Assembly (NCBI RefSeq): GCF_004337985.1
Contig: NW_021940925.1
Span: 248,001 to 312,000, forward strand
Origin: Pyricularia pennisetigena
Taxonomy: Eukaryota > Ascomycota > Sordariomycetes > Magnaporthales > Pyriculariaceae
Direction of reading: 5' to 3'
DNA length: 64,000 nucleotides
The translations under genes were made by a program, and so were the position numbers. Positions 9,749 to 21,790 of this stretch are shown piece by piece; the first letter of the stretch is position 1; every line of letters begins with the position of its first letter. The notes under the pieces are model-generated. The model was not told the origin of the DNA. It searched no databases and was given only the letters and a program-made list of their open reading frames with translations.

Positions 9749-11788
9749 ATGTCTTCCAACAGAACCACCCCTCAGACCCCCTTTACCACTAACGCTCCGG
9801 CCAGCGCTGACGCCCTGCGTCAGATGGTCGCGACGCTCCAAGCAAAAAATCGACAATTCCAGGAACGAATTACCGAACAAATTAATCGAATTAATAGGAA
9901 TTATATTAAATACTTTCTACTATTACTTTATAATGGCACCCCAGGTACCCTGCAGGGATTCCTTACGGGAACCCGGGCCTACCTTTATTTTAACGAGGAT
10001 AATTTCGATAATGACGCAGAGAAGGTCACCTACGCAATTTCGCTATTAAAGGGCGATGCGCTTACCTAATTCGAACCAATCCTACGAAACTATTTGGATT
10101 ACGATGAGGAAGAAAACCGTAAAGCTGAGACCAACCGCATTTTCGACGATTACGAGAATTTCGAAAAATGCCTTAGGGGAGCATTCGGTAGCCCAGACGA
10201 GGAACGCACGGTTGAGCATAAATTGGTACGCCTTACCCAAACCAAGTCGGCATCCAAATATGCCAGCGAATTTCGACAAATTACCGCCAAATTACTATGG
10301 GGCCCCGAAGCCTTAATGGCACGCTTTTATGCGGGATTTAAAAAAAAAGTTAAAAACGAATTTGTTAAAGAAGAACGACCCGATACCCTAGCCGAGTACG
10401 TAAAGCTAGCAGTTAAAATCGATAACCGATTTTACGAACGGAAATTGGAACGACGCGAAGGACGTAACGTATGGGGACCAACTTTGCGACAAGCTAACAC
10501 GGGACGCAAATATTAACACCCTAAACCGTTTCGCCAGTATAGTATTTCCTACGGAATATACAGCGGACCCATGGACCTTAACGCGACCCAATATAAAAAA
10601 CTTCGCAAAAATCCCAAAAGTGGCAAGTGTTTTAAATGCGAAAAACCAGGACATATAGCCAAATTTTGTCCCCAAAACACTCCGGACCTGCACCCCGATT
10701 CCAAAAAACCACGAGGATTAAACGCCACCACCCACTAACAGACACCACCGGATTAACACAGCTTAAAAAACTGGACCGCATGTTACGACGATAATTATAT
10801 AATCCACAATAGCGCAAAAATGGACGCAGGATGGTACCCACAAAAACTTAAAAACACTCGGACCCTAGCAGTAGGAGACCGCGTACCCATTGAGACCAGA
10901 CCACCGGCACAATTACGCAGGCAAAACGCCAAATTACCCGAACCTACGGAATTAGATATTTTAAAAGGATCAGAATCAGAATCAAAACTATTGGGATAAA
11001 CCCACCGCATCCGGATAATCCAATAAGCCCCAACGGACGAATTTAGTAACGAGTTAGAAGACGAATCTAGCGAAGAAGAAATTATACCTTTAGACCTATA
11101 CAGTGCAGCAAGGGAAAATAACCCCTATATATATAAGAAGAAACTTATCGACTTATACCGAAACGACCAATTAGTGCAATTTCCCGGAATACCATTTCGA
11201 GTACAGATACGGAACCCCACAGGATTAATCGATCCAACTTTCGGAGACCACCCAATTTTGGATACCAAGCATCCCAGACACACAGAAATCTTTTGGGCAG
11301 AATGTTTTAGAAACAACTGCGGATTGCATTTTAACAAAAAGATAGTCCACGATTTTTTTCCACGACGACGCAAAATAACAGGCATTTACAAAGTATATAC
11401 CGCCACGGAATTACCCAATTGGGAAATCAAAATAAGATTCAACACCGAACCAGCGGTAATTTTCACCCCTTATGACGACTACCCTATGGTATGTTATAAC
11501 CAAAAACAATTCCCATGGTACGAATGCACCCGAAACATTTGCAAAATATATATGTTAGCCAAAGCACAGGTATGGCACGAAATAAAGTTACGACAACCAG
11601 GACCCGCACCCATGACCAGAATTGTGTGGAACCCCAACGTTAAAGATAACGAAGTATCCACAAACGCACGAAAAACGCCTGCACCAACAGGGCACCGATT
11701 TGATAAAGTTAACGTTAAAAACAGCCATACGCCCCGAAATAAGAAAAATAAGGACCCACGACGCGAGCCCAGCAAACCAAAAAACTAG
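9749..11788 (+). pseudogene. Gypsy-1 gag polyprotein with CCHC zinc knuckle
   Basis: This is the capsid/nucleocapsid precursor, in one frame from an ATG 60 bp after the LTR (MSSNRTTPQTPFTTN..) with a few stops (such as 10067, 10514, 10736). The capsid region has AYLYFNEDNFDNDAEKVTYA and KYASEFRQITAKL, as in fungal Gypsy gag. The knuckle CFKCEKPGHIAKFC (CX2CX4HX4C) begins at 10628. A C-terminal part (11174-11788) reads DTKHPRHTEIFWAECFRN, seen in this class. Pol follows in a different frame (gag frame 2, pol frame 1), compatible with a -1 shift, which is not proven. Confidence 0.88.
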
Positions 11789-11859
11789 GACAGCCAAACG
11801 GTACAGGGTACCAAACGGTAGCAATAAAAACGGAATAAAGAACCCTGAACGCCACGCAA

Positions 11860-14800
11860 ACCACGAAGGCAGTACACGAACACATATTCCTAAATATAAG
11901 ATTTAATGGAAAACCCATACGAGCGCTCCTTAACAGCGGAACACAAGGCAATTACATTTCTCCAAAAATCGTGAAAAAACGACGAATACTTTGGTAATAA
12001 AAAAAAGAACCATATCGATTATAAACCGTAAAAGGAGAGGCAGTTTTATACGGGAACGGCACCATCGAAATAAAGACCGTACACCTTTGGATGGAAAGCT
12101 ATAGACGAAAGGAACAAATTATTTTGGACATTACGGAAATAGGGAACAAAAACATAATTTTAGGAATTCCCTGGTTTAAAAGGAGCAACCCTCGGATAAA
12201 TTGGACTATAGGCCAAATTTAATGGGAAAAGCACCTAATTACTGAACGACTTCCAGCACAGCAGGGTTTATACAGGAAATATAGGGCACGGAAGGACCAA
12301 ATAAAACAAATGGCGTACTTACAGGAAGGACGACCAACCCCGGAGCTAACATCGGAAAAAAGGCGATTATTTACAGGCCAGAACCGATCCAACCATATAA
12401 CACAAACCACGAAGGAACAGACCAAAAACGGCAAAATCCCAGAAAAATACCAAAATTATACACGATTATTCAGCCAGGAATTCGAAATAGGATTACCCGA
12501 GCACAGTCCGTTCGACCACGAAATACCATTAAAAAAAGGAACCCAACCAAAGTTCTATAAAATATACGGTTTAAACCCGACACAAATGGAGGCTTTAAAC
12601 GAGTATTTCGCGGAAAACCTCAAAAAAGGCTACATTAAACCATCGATATTACCAGCAGGATACCCAATCCTTTTCGTACCAAAAAAGAACGGAAAACTAC
12701 GATTATACGTGGATTACAGATAACTAAACGACATTATAATAAAAAATTGCTACCCGCTCCCACTAATAGGAGAATTTCGAAACATGCTTTACCAAGCACA
12801 ATGGTTTACGATATTAGACCTTAAAGGAGCATACAATTTAATCCGTATAAAGGAAGGCGAGGAATGGAAAACAGTATTTCGTACCAAACGAGGATATTAC
12901 GAATACCTGGTAATGCCTTTCGGTTTTACCAACGCCCCCGCAACCTTTTAAACCATAATTAACCACGTTTTTAGGAAATGCCTAAATATTTTTATCGTTA
13001 TTTACCTGGACGATATCCTTATTTTTTCCAAGACGTTGGAAGAACACAAGAAACACGTCCACACAATTTTACAAAAACTACAAAACGCTAAACTCTTAAT
13101 TGAGCCCGAAAAATGCATTTTTTACAGCAAACAAATCAATTTCCTAGGATACATTATCGCCCCTGGAGAAATCAGGATGGAAAAATCAAAGATTTAAACA
13201 GTAAGGGAATGGCCCCAACCATAAAACGTAAAAGACGTTCGGGTATTCCTTGGATTCGTGAATTTTTATAAAAAATTTATTAAGGGTTACGGCGCGATCG
13301 CCACCCCATTGACCAATATGACCAAAAAAGACCTAGAGTTCCAATGGACGGAACAAATACAGCAAGTTTTCGAATAGCTACGAAATGCAGTAGCACAAGA
13401 ACCGATCCTCAAAATACCAGACCCAACGAAATTTTTCGAAATCGAAACCGACGCATCCGATTACGCAATCGGAGGACAATTTAGCTAACGAAACGAAAAA
13501 GGACGCCTGCACCTTTGCGCCTTTTTTTCACAAAAGTTATATGGACCAGAATTCAATTACCAAATCCACGATAAAAAACTTATGGCTATCATCCGAGCAT
13601 TTGAAAAATGGAAACCACAATTATCCGGAATTAAATACGAAGTATTAGTTTATACGGACCACAAAAACCTGACCCATTTTACCACCAGTAAAATGTTAAA
13701 CAAACGACAAATCAGATGGGTAAAATTCCTATTAAAATTCCATTTTGAAATTATTTACCGAAAAGGAATAGAGAATGGCAGGGCCGACGCCCTTAGCAGA
13801 AGACCAAATTATGAAAACATAATACCCGAGGAAACACGGAAGATCCTTACGACAGACGACAACGGAAACCTTTTACCAACTCACCGAAGTCTTATAACGA
13901 CCAACACGGTAACCACACCAGAAGAAATAAGGGAAATCCACGAGAGCAAAGTTTACGGACACCAAGGAATTTCCAAAACATGGAAACGGTTAAGACAGCA
14001 CTACAACTTTAAAGGAACACGATAAAAAGTACGAAAAGCCATTAAGGATTGCGAACTTTGCGCAAAAAGCAAATCCGCCCGATATAAGCCTTACGGGCTC
14101 CTACAGCTTTTACTAGCCCCTAACAAGGCCTGGCAGACCATTACGATGGATTTTATCGTTAAATTACCACCTTCCGAAGAACTATTCACTAAAACTAAAT
14201 ACGACAGCATACTAATTATAATGGACAAATTCACCAAATACGCCTACTTCCTACCTTATAAGGAAAGCAGCAACGCCGAGGAAATCGCTTATATATTCCT
14301 ACGAGTAATTGTTAATAACCACGGACTTCCAGAAAGCATTATTACGGACAAAAATAAGTTTTTTATATCGAAATTCTGGAAATTTTTAATGGAACAGCTA
14401 GGAACCAACCACAAGTTATTTACAGCATTCCACCCACAGACAGACGGACAAATAAAACGAGCAAACCAAACATTAGAATAATACTTAAAATGCTATGTGA
14501 ACCACAAGCAGGATAATTGGGTACGACTATTACCCACAGCACAATTCGCATATAACAGTTCAAAGAATGAAAATACCAAAACAACCCCGTTTTATGCCAA
14601 TTACGGATTTAACCCTACGGTATATGGAAAACCAAGAACCACGACTACGGCCCCACGAGCCGATAAGCAAGTAAGCGAATTACGAAAATTCCACCAAAAA
14701 TTCCAACAGGAATTGGAATTCGTACGAAAAAGAATGGCCAAATACGTTAACCAGTATCGGATAAAGGGACCATCCTTCCAGGAGGGAAATAGCGTTTATT

Positions 14801-15192
14801 TTATTCGACGCAATATTAAAACACAACGACCAAATAGCAAATTTGATTTCAAAAAGCTTAGATTTTTTAAAATCGATAAAAAAATTAGCGAAACCAATTA
14901 TAAATTGTTATTACCAGGAACTATGAAAATCCACCCAACGTTCCACGTATTATTATTGGAGCCAGCACCACCCGGCATTAATATATAAAAAATAATCGAA
15001 ATCGACGCAGAAAAAATATACGACGTCGAACGAATACTGGACCACAAACGCAACCACGGTAAAACAAAATACCTTATTAAATGGGAAAACTACGGACACG
15101 AAAAAAACACTTGGGAACCCTTTAGCCACCTCCAGAATTGCCAGGAACCACTCCGTCAATATTACCAGAAACTGGATTTGCGAGCAAATTAG
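11860..15192 (+). pseudogene. Gypsy-1 pol: protease, RT, RNase H, integrase, chromodomain
   Basis: All domains lie in one frame, broken only by stops. Protease: RALLNSGTQGNYIS at about 11920, with the catalytic Asp replaced by Asn (11932-11934). RT: SPFDHEIPLKKGTQPKFYKI at about 12507, FVPKKNGKLRLYVDYR, and the catalytic YLDD intact at 13003-13014. RNase H: EIETDASDYAIGGQ at about 13440 to KGIENGRADALSRR. Integrase: zinc finger with CELCAKSK, then WQTITMDFIVKLPPS and TAFHPQTDGQIKRANQ. There the catalytic Glu is Lys at 14455-14457. Chromodomain: YDVERILDHKRNHGKTKYLI through NTWEPFSHLQNC (about 15019-15150). The last stop is at 15190. Confidence 0.94.
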
Positions 15193-15930
15193 CCAAAAAA
15201 GAGAGGACGACCTAAAAAAGCACCACTTACCATTCCCAAAAACTAAAAATCGACCAGGACTCGAAATTACACCACCAGACGAGCCTACAAAAAAACGATT
15301 AGCACACACTAACAAACCAGAACATACGGACAAAAGCAATTCACCGACCGAATGCTGCGCAAAAACATTCATCTTATCCAACAAAAAAGGATTTAAAAGA
15401 CCCATTGGGAAGGTCGAATCCCAGACAAAATTGGAATCCGGAAAAAGCGATTCCAAGGACACCTTAGGAAAAACTTCGGCCGATCGCCGCCGCTCCTCCT
15501 GCTCTGCCTTTTCACGCTTCACGCGATCCAATTCCTCCAAATTATTAATCCCGCGAAACACAGCTCGCATCATTTTTTTAAACCACAATTTCTTTTGCCT
15601 TCGCAAACGAAGCAATTTCGCCTGCTGCGCGTAAATTTGCTCCTTAAACGCTTTAACCTCCGCATCCAATTTCGAATGCTGGCGACCAATATAACGGATT
15701 TAAGCAGCGGACAAACCCAATACGTCGCAACCAAAACGGTTGGAACGAACGCATTCCACACAACGAACAGAGTCCTGCGGAAACACCTGACAAAATGCTA
15801 CACCCTTGGCACAGCAGGGATTGCAGGAAGGCATTTCGACAGTGTCGGTCGACAATAGGGAAGCAAAAAGGGCGTGGCGACGTTTTATCGACGAACGACC
15901 AGATTTCGATTTAGTTACGCGATTAGACAT
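14953..15930 (-). CDS. Conserved antisense ORF in Gypsy-1, Cys-rich plus coiled coil
   Basis: This is an open frame opposite to pol, starting at 15930 (MSNRVTKSKSGRSSIKRR) with a single stop at 15700-15702. After a basic start comes a cysteine cluster (CNPCCAKGVAFC ... CVECVRSNRFGC), then a predicted coiled coil (DAEVKAFKEQIYAQQAKLLR, KKLWFKKMMRAVFRGINNLE, REKAEQEERRR). The frame runs on past any likely real end, since it overlaps the chromodomain below about 15200. The equivalent in Gypsy-2 (about 43400-43877) keeps the coiled-coil residues despite heavy mutation. I recall similar antisense hypothetical proteins from fungal Gypsy elements but know no function. Zinc binding is inference. Confidence 0.6.
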
Positions 15931-16035
15931 GGCGCGAAAGAGTTAGCCAGGAAGGAAAAAAGCCAGAAATAAGGATTAGGGGAATACGGACTATTTAAAG
16001 GCTAAAGGGATTTGGCTAAAGGAAAGGAAACCTGA

Positions 16036-16492
16036 TATTACGACCAGACAAGCTGGGCCAGTACCAGTGAAGCCAGGCGGGGTTACACCCCTCCTAACGA
16101 CATTCGCCCAAAAAAATCACCGACCGACAGAATATCGATTACCTAAGGGAAAAGTCACGTAACGTCACGTGATCGCCAAAAGGGTGATCTCAATGATCCT
16201 TAAGAGATTACAACAGATTAGGCGAAGTGATTTTTGCGATCTGTGACAGATTAAGGAAGATCATTTTTGGGACATAGTTTATATAAGACGCGCTTATTAC
16301 TATGTAGATAGATTCGATTTTAGGATTGCTTAGCAGCAATTAAACTTTAGTTAACCTCAATATTTACTTGAGAACGATCATAACTTCACCCCAGTTATTG
16401 AGAACCCCAGTTACCCAGTCAAGACGTTCAGTTGTTTCAAACCCACTGTATTTTACCCTAAGAACAGGTTACCCGATACCTTGATCGTAACA
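16036..16492 (+). repeat. Gypsy-1 3' LTR
   Basis: The LTR starts TATTACGACC (first G changed to A) and ends CGTAACA. It is preceded by the purine-rich GGAAAGGAAACC, a probable polypurine tract, and followed by the duplication CTCCT. Confidence 0.93.
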
Positions 16493-16497
16493 CTCCT

Positions 16498-17520
16498 TTA
16501 TTATCGGATTTAAAGCAGGCCCCTATAAATTACCTTTTTTTAAGCCTAAAACGGACTACGGACGGTTAATTAACGCCTAAAGGAAACGGAATTACAGGTA
16601 ATTGTAACGAAATCCAGGTTTAAAAAACCCTATAATAACACAGGCGTTTGGGGCATATAGGGTTATTATTGCTAAAAAAAACCGCTAAAATCACAAAAGG
16701 TCTATTTGATTTCGACAAAATTAGGGCAATTACCTGCATTGCTTAAATTAAAACCATTTTTGTTAGGCGTGCAAATAAGGTCGCACTTTTTACACCCCCT
16801 AATATTTTCGATTTTATAAAGATTAATACGGTAACTTTTAAACCCAATCCTTATAACAAAAACCCCGTATTTTTGTTATTAATGGACCGAAAATCACGTT
16901 TTCGGTGGTTGATCCCACTAAAAGATAAAGCCAGATTTACGGTTTTAGTGGTTATTAAAAGCTTTTTTAGGGTTTTAAAAGCTACGTACGGGCGCTACCC
17001 CTTAAATTCTTATTTTCATGGGGGGTATGAGGCTAATACAAACTTTTAAAACTGGTTTATAAGTAAAGGTGTTAATTTTAGCATTTCGAATCCCTATAAC
17101 CACGGCCAAAACGGATTAACGGAACGGTCCGTTAAAATTATTTTATATAAATTTCGGTTTATCGTTATAACGGCGGGTGAACCATTATATTTATAATATC
17201 ATTTATTACCTGCCGTAGTTGATTTAATTAACCGTATAACGGTAATTAATAGGGATTTAACATTTTACGAAAAATTTTATTCCGAATTCCAATTTATATT
17301 ACCGTATAAACCCAATTTAGGGTATTTTCGGGTTATTAATATTATATGCCAGGCTATTATACCGTTGGAAAAACGCCAAAAATTTAATAAATTGGTTCCC
17401 CGCACCGAAACGGTGAAACTTTTAACCAATTTATCAAATTTTACAGCGTTGGTTTACGCACCCGTTAAACGGGCGGTATATAAAACCTTTACCGAAAAAC
17501 TATAAAGGGTATAACCGCTG
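16498..17520 (+). pseudogene. Outer Copia integrase region
   Basis: This is a continuation of the polyprotein interrupted at 9232. It reads HRRLGHIGLLLLKKT (the zinc/GAG-pre-integrase part) near 16665. Near 16880 comes the core MDRKSRFRWLIPLKDKARF, then SNPYNHGQNGLTERSVKII near 17090, the Copia SPYTPQQNG..ER block that carries the catalytic Glu. Stops interrupt it throughout. The homologous inner copy is on the minus strand at about 22260-23290. From 17181 on the two copies are identical. Confidence 0.88.
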
Positions 17521-19009
17521 AAAATTTGGCTATTCCAAAGGAAAGGTTACAAATTTTAAAAGGGGAATATATAAATTTAAAGGGGGATTTTAATTTCGAA
17601 TTTGAAAACGAAATTAACAGAGTTCCAGTGAATAATTATCCCCTAAAAAACCCTGAAAATATAGGGTATTTACCACCTATTACAGGGCATTTACCACCTG
17701 TTCCAGGGTATTTACCACCGATTATATGGTAATTACCACCCGGTATAAGGTATTTAAACCTTGAAAATATAATACCCGCCAAGCTTGTACGGCCTACCGT
17801 TCGCCCCCCAAAACCTATAACGGTAGCGGTACCTAATCCAGTACCTAAAACAACGAAAGTTCCGGTGTTTTTAGCACTTAAAATCCAGAATATGGAATTA
17901 AATTCGCAGTTCGAAAACCCAAATTTAATGGATATAAATTACGTACATTATTTTTATTTTTAAACCAAAAAGAAAATAAAGAAAAACCCCACTAAAAATG
18001 GTGAACCAAATAATTACTACCAAGTTTTAAATAATTTTAAAAATGCTAAATGGTTAACTATTTTAGCGGTTAAATTCGACCAAATCGTTATTGCAAAAAC
18101 CTTCCGTTTTATCCGAAAAATAAAAATGCCTATAAACCGTAAACTCGTTCTTACCCGGTCGGTATTAAAATTAAAAAAGGATGAAAATAACAACCCTATA
18201 AAATATAAAGTTAGGTTTGTTATTTGGGGTTTTTTACAGGTCGAAGGCCTAAATTATATCGAAACTTTTACTAATATTAGTATACCATTTATTCAATATA
18301 TATTATTAGTTATAACTAATGTATAAAACTGGGAAATAAAACAAATCGATTTTATCGGTGCGTTTTTAAATAATAATTTTACCGACGTAAATATATATTT
18401 GCAAATTCCAAACGGTTTTAACGAATGGGTAAAAAATTGTAATTTTATTACCGCTAAAATTTTAGTGAAAATGGGTTATAACCCAAAAAGATTGCAGGTT
18501 ATACAGTTGGAAAAAGCGTTATATGGTTTAAAACAGGGTTTAAAAAAATGGCAAAACAAATTTAAAACCCTATTTTTTAAAAAGGTTTTAAACCATTAAT
18601 TTCTAATCCCGCTGTTTTTTATAACGTTAAATCCAAGCATTTTATCGTTACCTTTGTAAACGATTACCTGCTAATAAATCCTCAATTGCAATATATTTAG
18701 GATTTAAAAGCCCGTTTTAATAAAATATACGCGTTGGAAAACAGGGGCCCTGCAACCTATTTTTTAGGTGTTCAAATTATACAAAATAGGTATAAACGCC
18801 TACTTTAACTCCATTAAAATTAATATATAAAGGAAATATTAGCAACGTTCGGATGAGGTAGTTACAAACCTATATTTGTTCCTTTATAACCGGGTGTGCT
18901 AAAATATAGCGGGGGTAAACCCGTAAATACGTTAAAAGTTAAATTATTATAACGTATTATCGGCACCCTTATATATTTAATGCTATTAACGCGCCCGGAT
19001 ATCGGCTTT
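17181..19009 (+). repeat. Left arm of identical inverted repeat in Copia pol
   Basis: Each position x matches the complement of position 39780-x. All stretches I compared were identical from 17181 to 19009, including shared stop codons. The first mismatches are 17179/17180 on one side and 19010 on the other. Confidence 0.85.
17521..17990 (+). pseudogene. Outer Copia integrase-RT linker, proline repeats
   Basis: This is the spacer between integrase and RT. The open piece 17526-17732 has short repeats (GYLPPITGHLPPVPGYLPPI) built from a 24-base unit. It is identical to 22048-22254 on the other strand. No domain is recognised. Confidence 0.6.
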
Positions 19010-19021
19010 ACGGTTTAATTG
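17991..19021 (+). pseudogene. Outer Copia reverse transcriptase (RVT_2), truncated
   Basis: Copia-type RT. The frame at 18126-18326 reads KYKVRFVIWGFLQVEGLNYI, matching the KARLVARGFxQxxGxDYxETF block. Then come QIDFIGAFLNNNFTDVNIYL, LEKALYGLKQGLKKWQ, and GPATYFLGVQI with RPDIGFTV near 18750-19010. The sequence stops at 19021 against an LTR, and the rest (RNase H) is at 2747-3944 in reverse. It matches 20759-21790 on the minus strand with no visible difference up to 19009. Confidence 0.9.
19017..19021. repeat. Target-site duplication of inner Copia (AATTG)
   Basis: This is the partner of AATGG (minus strand) at 3940-3944. One base differs. It lies directly before the LTR at 19022. Confidence 0.75.
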
Positions 19022-19575
19022 TGTTAACAATATGGGTTGCTAACAGGGGGTTAAGCATTAGCCTAGGTGCGGCGTGGTGCTAGTTGCGTTGTATAAACCT
19101 GTAATTATAGGGTTTAAATGCATTATATTGTTTATTGATTTTTGGATTAATAGATTTGATTTATTGGTGGGGGAGACTTTGCTTTATCTCCCTTACATAC
19201 TTTCCGACATTGAAGTGGGGGTCCGCACGCCAGAAAACGTTCCGGTGCCGCACACGATTTTCCGAAAAATTATTTTGTATGCGTTAAAAAAACACCCTCA
19301 TTTCCATATAAACCATTTCTGGGTTCGCACTAATTTGTTAATTTGGTGAGAATTTCAACCAGGTACAGGGTAGCTGACTCGTATATGCAGGGTGGGTATT
19401 AAACCCGGTATAGGGTGAAACCCCACTCGCTGACTTTGAATCGCAACTCCTGCAACACATAAAATATAGCAGAAACTCCGACAGTCCCAACAGCCCCACC
19501 TCGGCACTATCTATTGTGGCTTGTATACAAATAAGGGTGGACCCATTACATGCTAAATAACGCATATAATTAACA
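19022..19575. repeat. Copia LTR (inner, 3' side)
   Basis: TGTTAACAATATGGG to CGCATATAATTAACA, 554 bp. It is followed by C5T7GC, the polypurine tract on the minus strand. Confidence 0.92.
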
Positions 19576-19639
19576 CCCCCTTTTTTTGCTACTATTTACA
19601 CAAAATCGGAAAAGAAAAATATATTAAATATAAAACCCA

Positions 19640-19860
19640 AAAAAAGATCCCCCTTGTGTCCCAACCCGATTCGAACTCCCGATATAAACCGCCTGGATAA
19701 TTAAACCTTTTATACCGACCTATAGCCCCTGAAATGGACGAACCCCCGAATTGGGAAAAACCCCCAAAATTGTAATAACCCCCGGATTCGAACCTCCGAT
19801 TTGCATAATATTAACCCACGGAATTAATTATTAAACCAGGTAACTCATCTGGTTATCGTT
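19640..19860 (-). other. tRNA-like B-box motifs in Copia 3' UTR
   Basis: On the minus strand this 3' UTR contains GGAGGTTCGAATCCGGGG and CGGGAGTTCGAATCGGGTTG. Both resemble the T-arm/B-box (GGTTCGANTCC) of tRNAs, and a D-arm-like CTATAGGTCGGTA lies upstream of the second. The motifs also occur in the other copies (near 2830-2960 and 54235-54375). I could not fold a full cloverleaf, so this is called tRNA-like, not a tRNA gene. Confidence 0.45.
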
Positions 19861-20099
19861 GGTAATAGTCCAAATGAGGTATATTATATAGGGTATTTCG
19901 AATGCGTAAATCGCCCAAAACACGAGCTTTTTCAATTTTGATTCAATTTTTGGTATAAAGTTAGTATAAATTGTTTATTAATTAAATCTGTGCAGGGTAG
20001 ATTCGGGTAATACGGTCGGTATTGGGCTAACAAAAATCCAATATTTGCAAATGAAGAAAATATAATGGGTAATTAATTAACGAACTAATTAAATGCCCT

Positions 20100-21790
20100 A
20101 AAACTCAGTAAATAGGAATTACGCTTTTAGGGGTTTAAACCCTATACACTTTGAAATGACTTTATAAATTGGAAGCGTTAGGGGCTTTGTTAGGCTATTA
20201 GCGGGCATTTGTTTGGATTCCAGGTATTTTAAGGTTATTGATCCCTTTGTAATTAATTCCCGTACATAGTGAAATTTTAATAACATATGCTTAATACGTT
20301 GGTAGTGCGTAGGGTTATATGCGTTAACTATAAAGCCTGTATTATTTCCAAATATTGCAATAGGGCCTTTTATAGGTAGTTTAACTTTTATAAATAAGCT
20401 TTTAAACCATTGTGTTTCACGCAGGGCTTCCGTAAAGGCATCGGTTTCGGCTTCTGGAGTGCTTAAAGCTTCAATATTAACTTTTTTGCATTTCCACGTT
20501 ATAAAGCCCCCAAATAAGGTATACCAATATCCGTAAATGGATTTTAAATCTTCCCTAGCCCCGGCAAAATCGCTATCACTAAAACCCAGTAATTGTAGGC
20601 CTTTAAAACCCCCCTATTAATAAACTGGGTGGTAATTCGCCTTTAAATACGTTATTTCCATAATAAATAAATAAAGATTTAATACCCGTTAAATAACGTA
20701 ATAGGTTTTTAACTGCCGTTAAGTGGATTGCAATAGTTTTTGTTAAACAACGTAAAAACCATTAAACCGCAAAGCCGATATCCGGGCGCGTTAATAGCAT
20801 TAAATATATAAGGGTGCCGATAATACGTTATAATAATTTAACTTTTAACGTATTTACGGGTTTACCCCCGCTATATTTTAGCACACCCGGTTATAAAGGA
20901 ACAAATATAGGTTTGTAACTACCTCATCCGAACGTTGCTAATATTTCCTTTATATATTAATTTTAATGGAGTTAAAGTAGGCGTTTATACCTATTTTGTA
21001 TAATTTGAACACCTAAAAAATAGGTTGCAGGGCCCCTGTTTTCCAACGCGTATATTTTATTAAAACGGGCTTTTAAATCCTAAATATATTGCAATTGAGG
21101 ATTTATTAGCAGGTAATCGTTTACAAAGGTAACGATAAAATGCTTGGATTTAACGTTATAAAAAACAGCGGGATTAGAAATTAATGGTTTAAAACCTTTT
21201 TAAAAAATAGGGTTTTAAATTTGTTTTGCCATTTTTTTAAACCCTGTTTTAAACCATATAACGCTTTTTCCAACTGTATAACCTGCAATCTTTTTGGGTT
21301 ATAACCCATTTTCACTAAAATTTTAGCGGTAATAAAATTACAATTTTTTACCCATTCGTTAAAACCGTTTGGAATTTGCAAATATATATTTACGTCGGTA
21401 AAATTATTATTTAAAAACGCACCGATAAAATCGATTTGTTTTATTTCCCAGTTTTATACATTAGTTATAACTAATAATATATATTGAATAAATGGTATAC
21501 TAATATTAGTAAAAGTTTCGATATAATTTAGGCCTTCGACCTGTAAAAAACCCCAAATAACAAACCTAACTTTATATTTTATAGGGTTGTTATTTTCATC
21601 CTTTTTTAATTTTAATACCGACCGGGTAAGAACGAGTTTACGGTTTATAGGCATTTTTATTTTTCGGATAAAACGGAAGGTTTTTGCAATAACGATTTGG
21701 TCGAATTTAACCGCTAAAATAGTTAACCATTTAGCATTTTTAAAATTATTTAAAACTTGGTAGTAATTATTTGGTTCACCATTTTTAGTG
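20100..21790 (-). pseudogene. Inner Copia RT and RNase H
   Basis: This is the intact junction of RT and RNase H that is broken in the outer copy. On the minus strand it runs from the RVT_2 block (KYKVRFVIWGFLQVEGLNYI, 21454-21654) through ALYGLKQGLKKW (21181-21381) and RPDIGF (about 20775). It continues across the AATGG site at 20759-20763 into the RNase H region with the KSIYGYWYTLFGGFI-type block near 20500-20550. It contains many stops. The part 20771-21790 is identical to the outer copy. Confidence 0.88.

Larger units (their letters stand above)
9233..16492 (+). mobile_element. Gypsy chromovirus-type LTR retrotransposon, copy 1 (complete)
   Basis: This is a full element with 456/457-bp LTRs (9233-9688 and 16036-16492), termini TGTTACG..CGTAACA and a 5-bp target duplication CTCCT (9228-9232 and 16493-16497). 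The order is gag with a CCHC knuckle, protease, RT, RNase H, integrase, chromodomain, then an antisense ORF before the 3' LTR. A chromodomain behind the integrase defines chromoviruses, whose chromodomain is thought to steer integration to heterochromatin. It lies inside the Copia protease/integrase junction. It carries moderate RIP-type damage, far less than copy 2, so it is probably younger. Confidence 0.95.
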
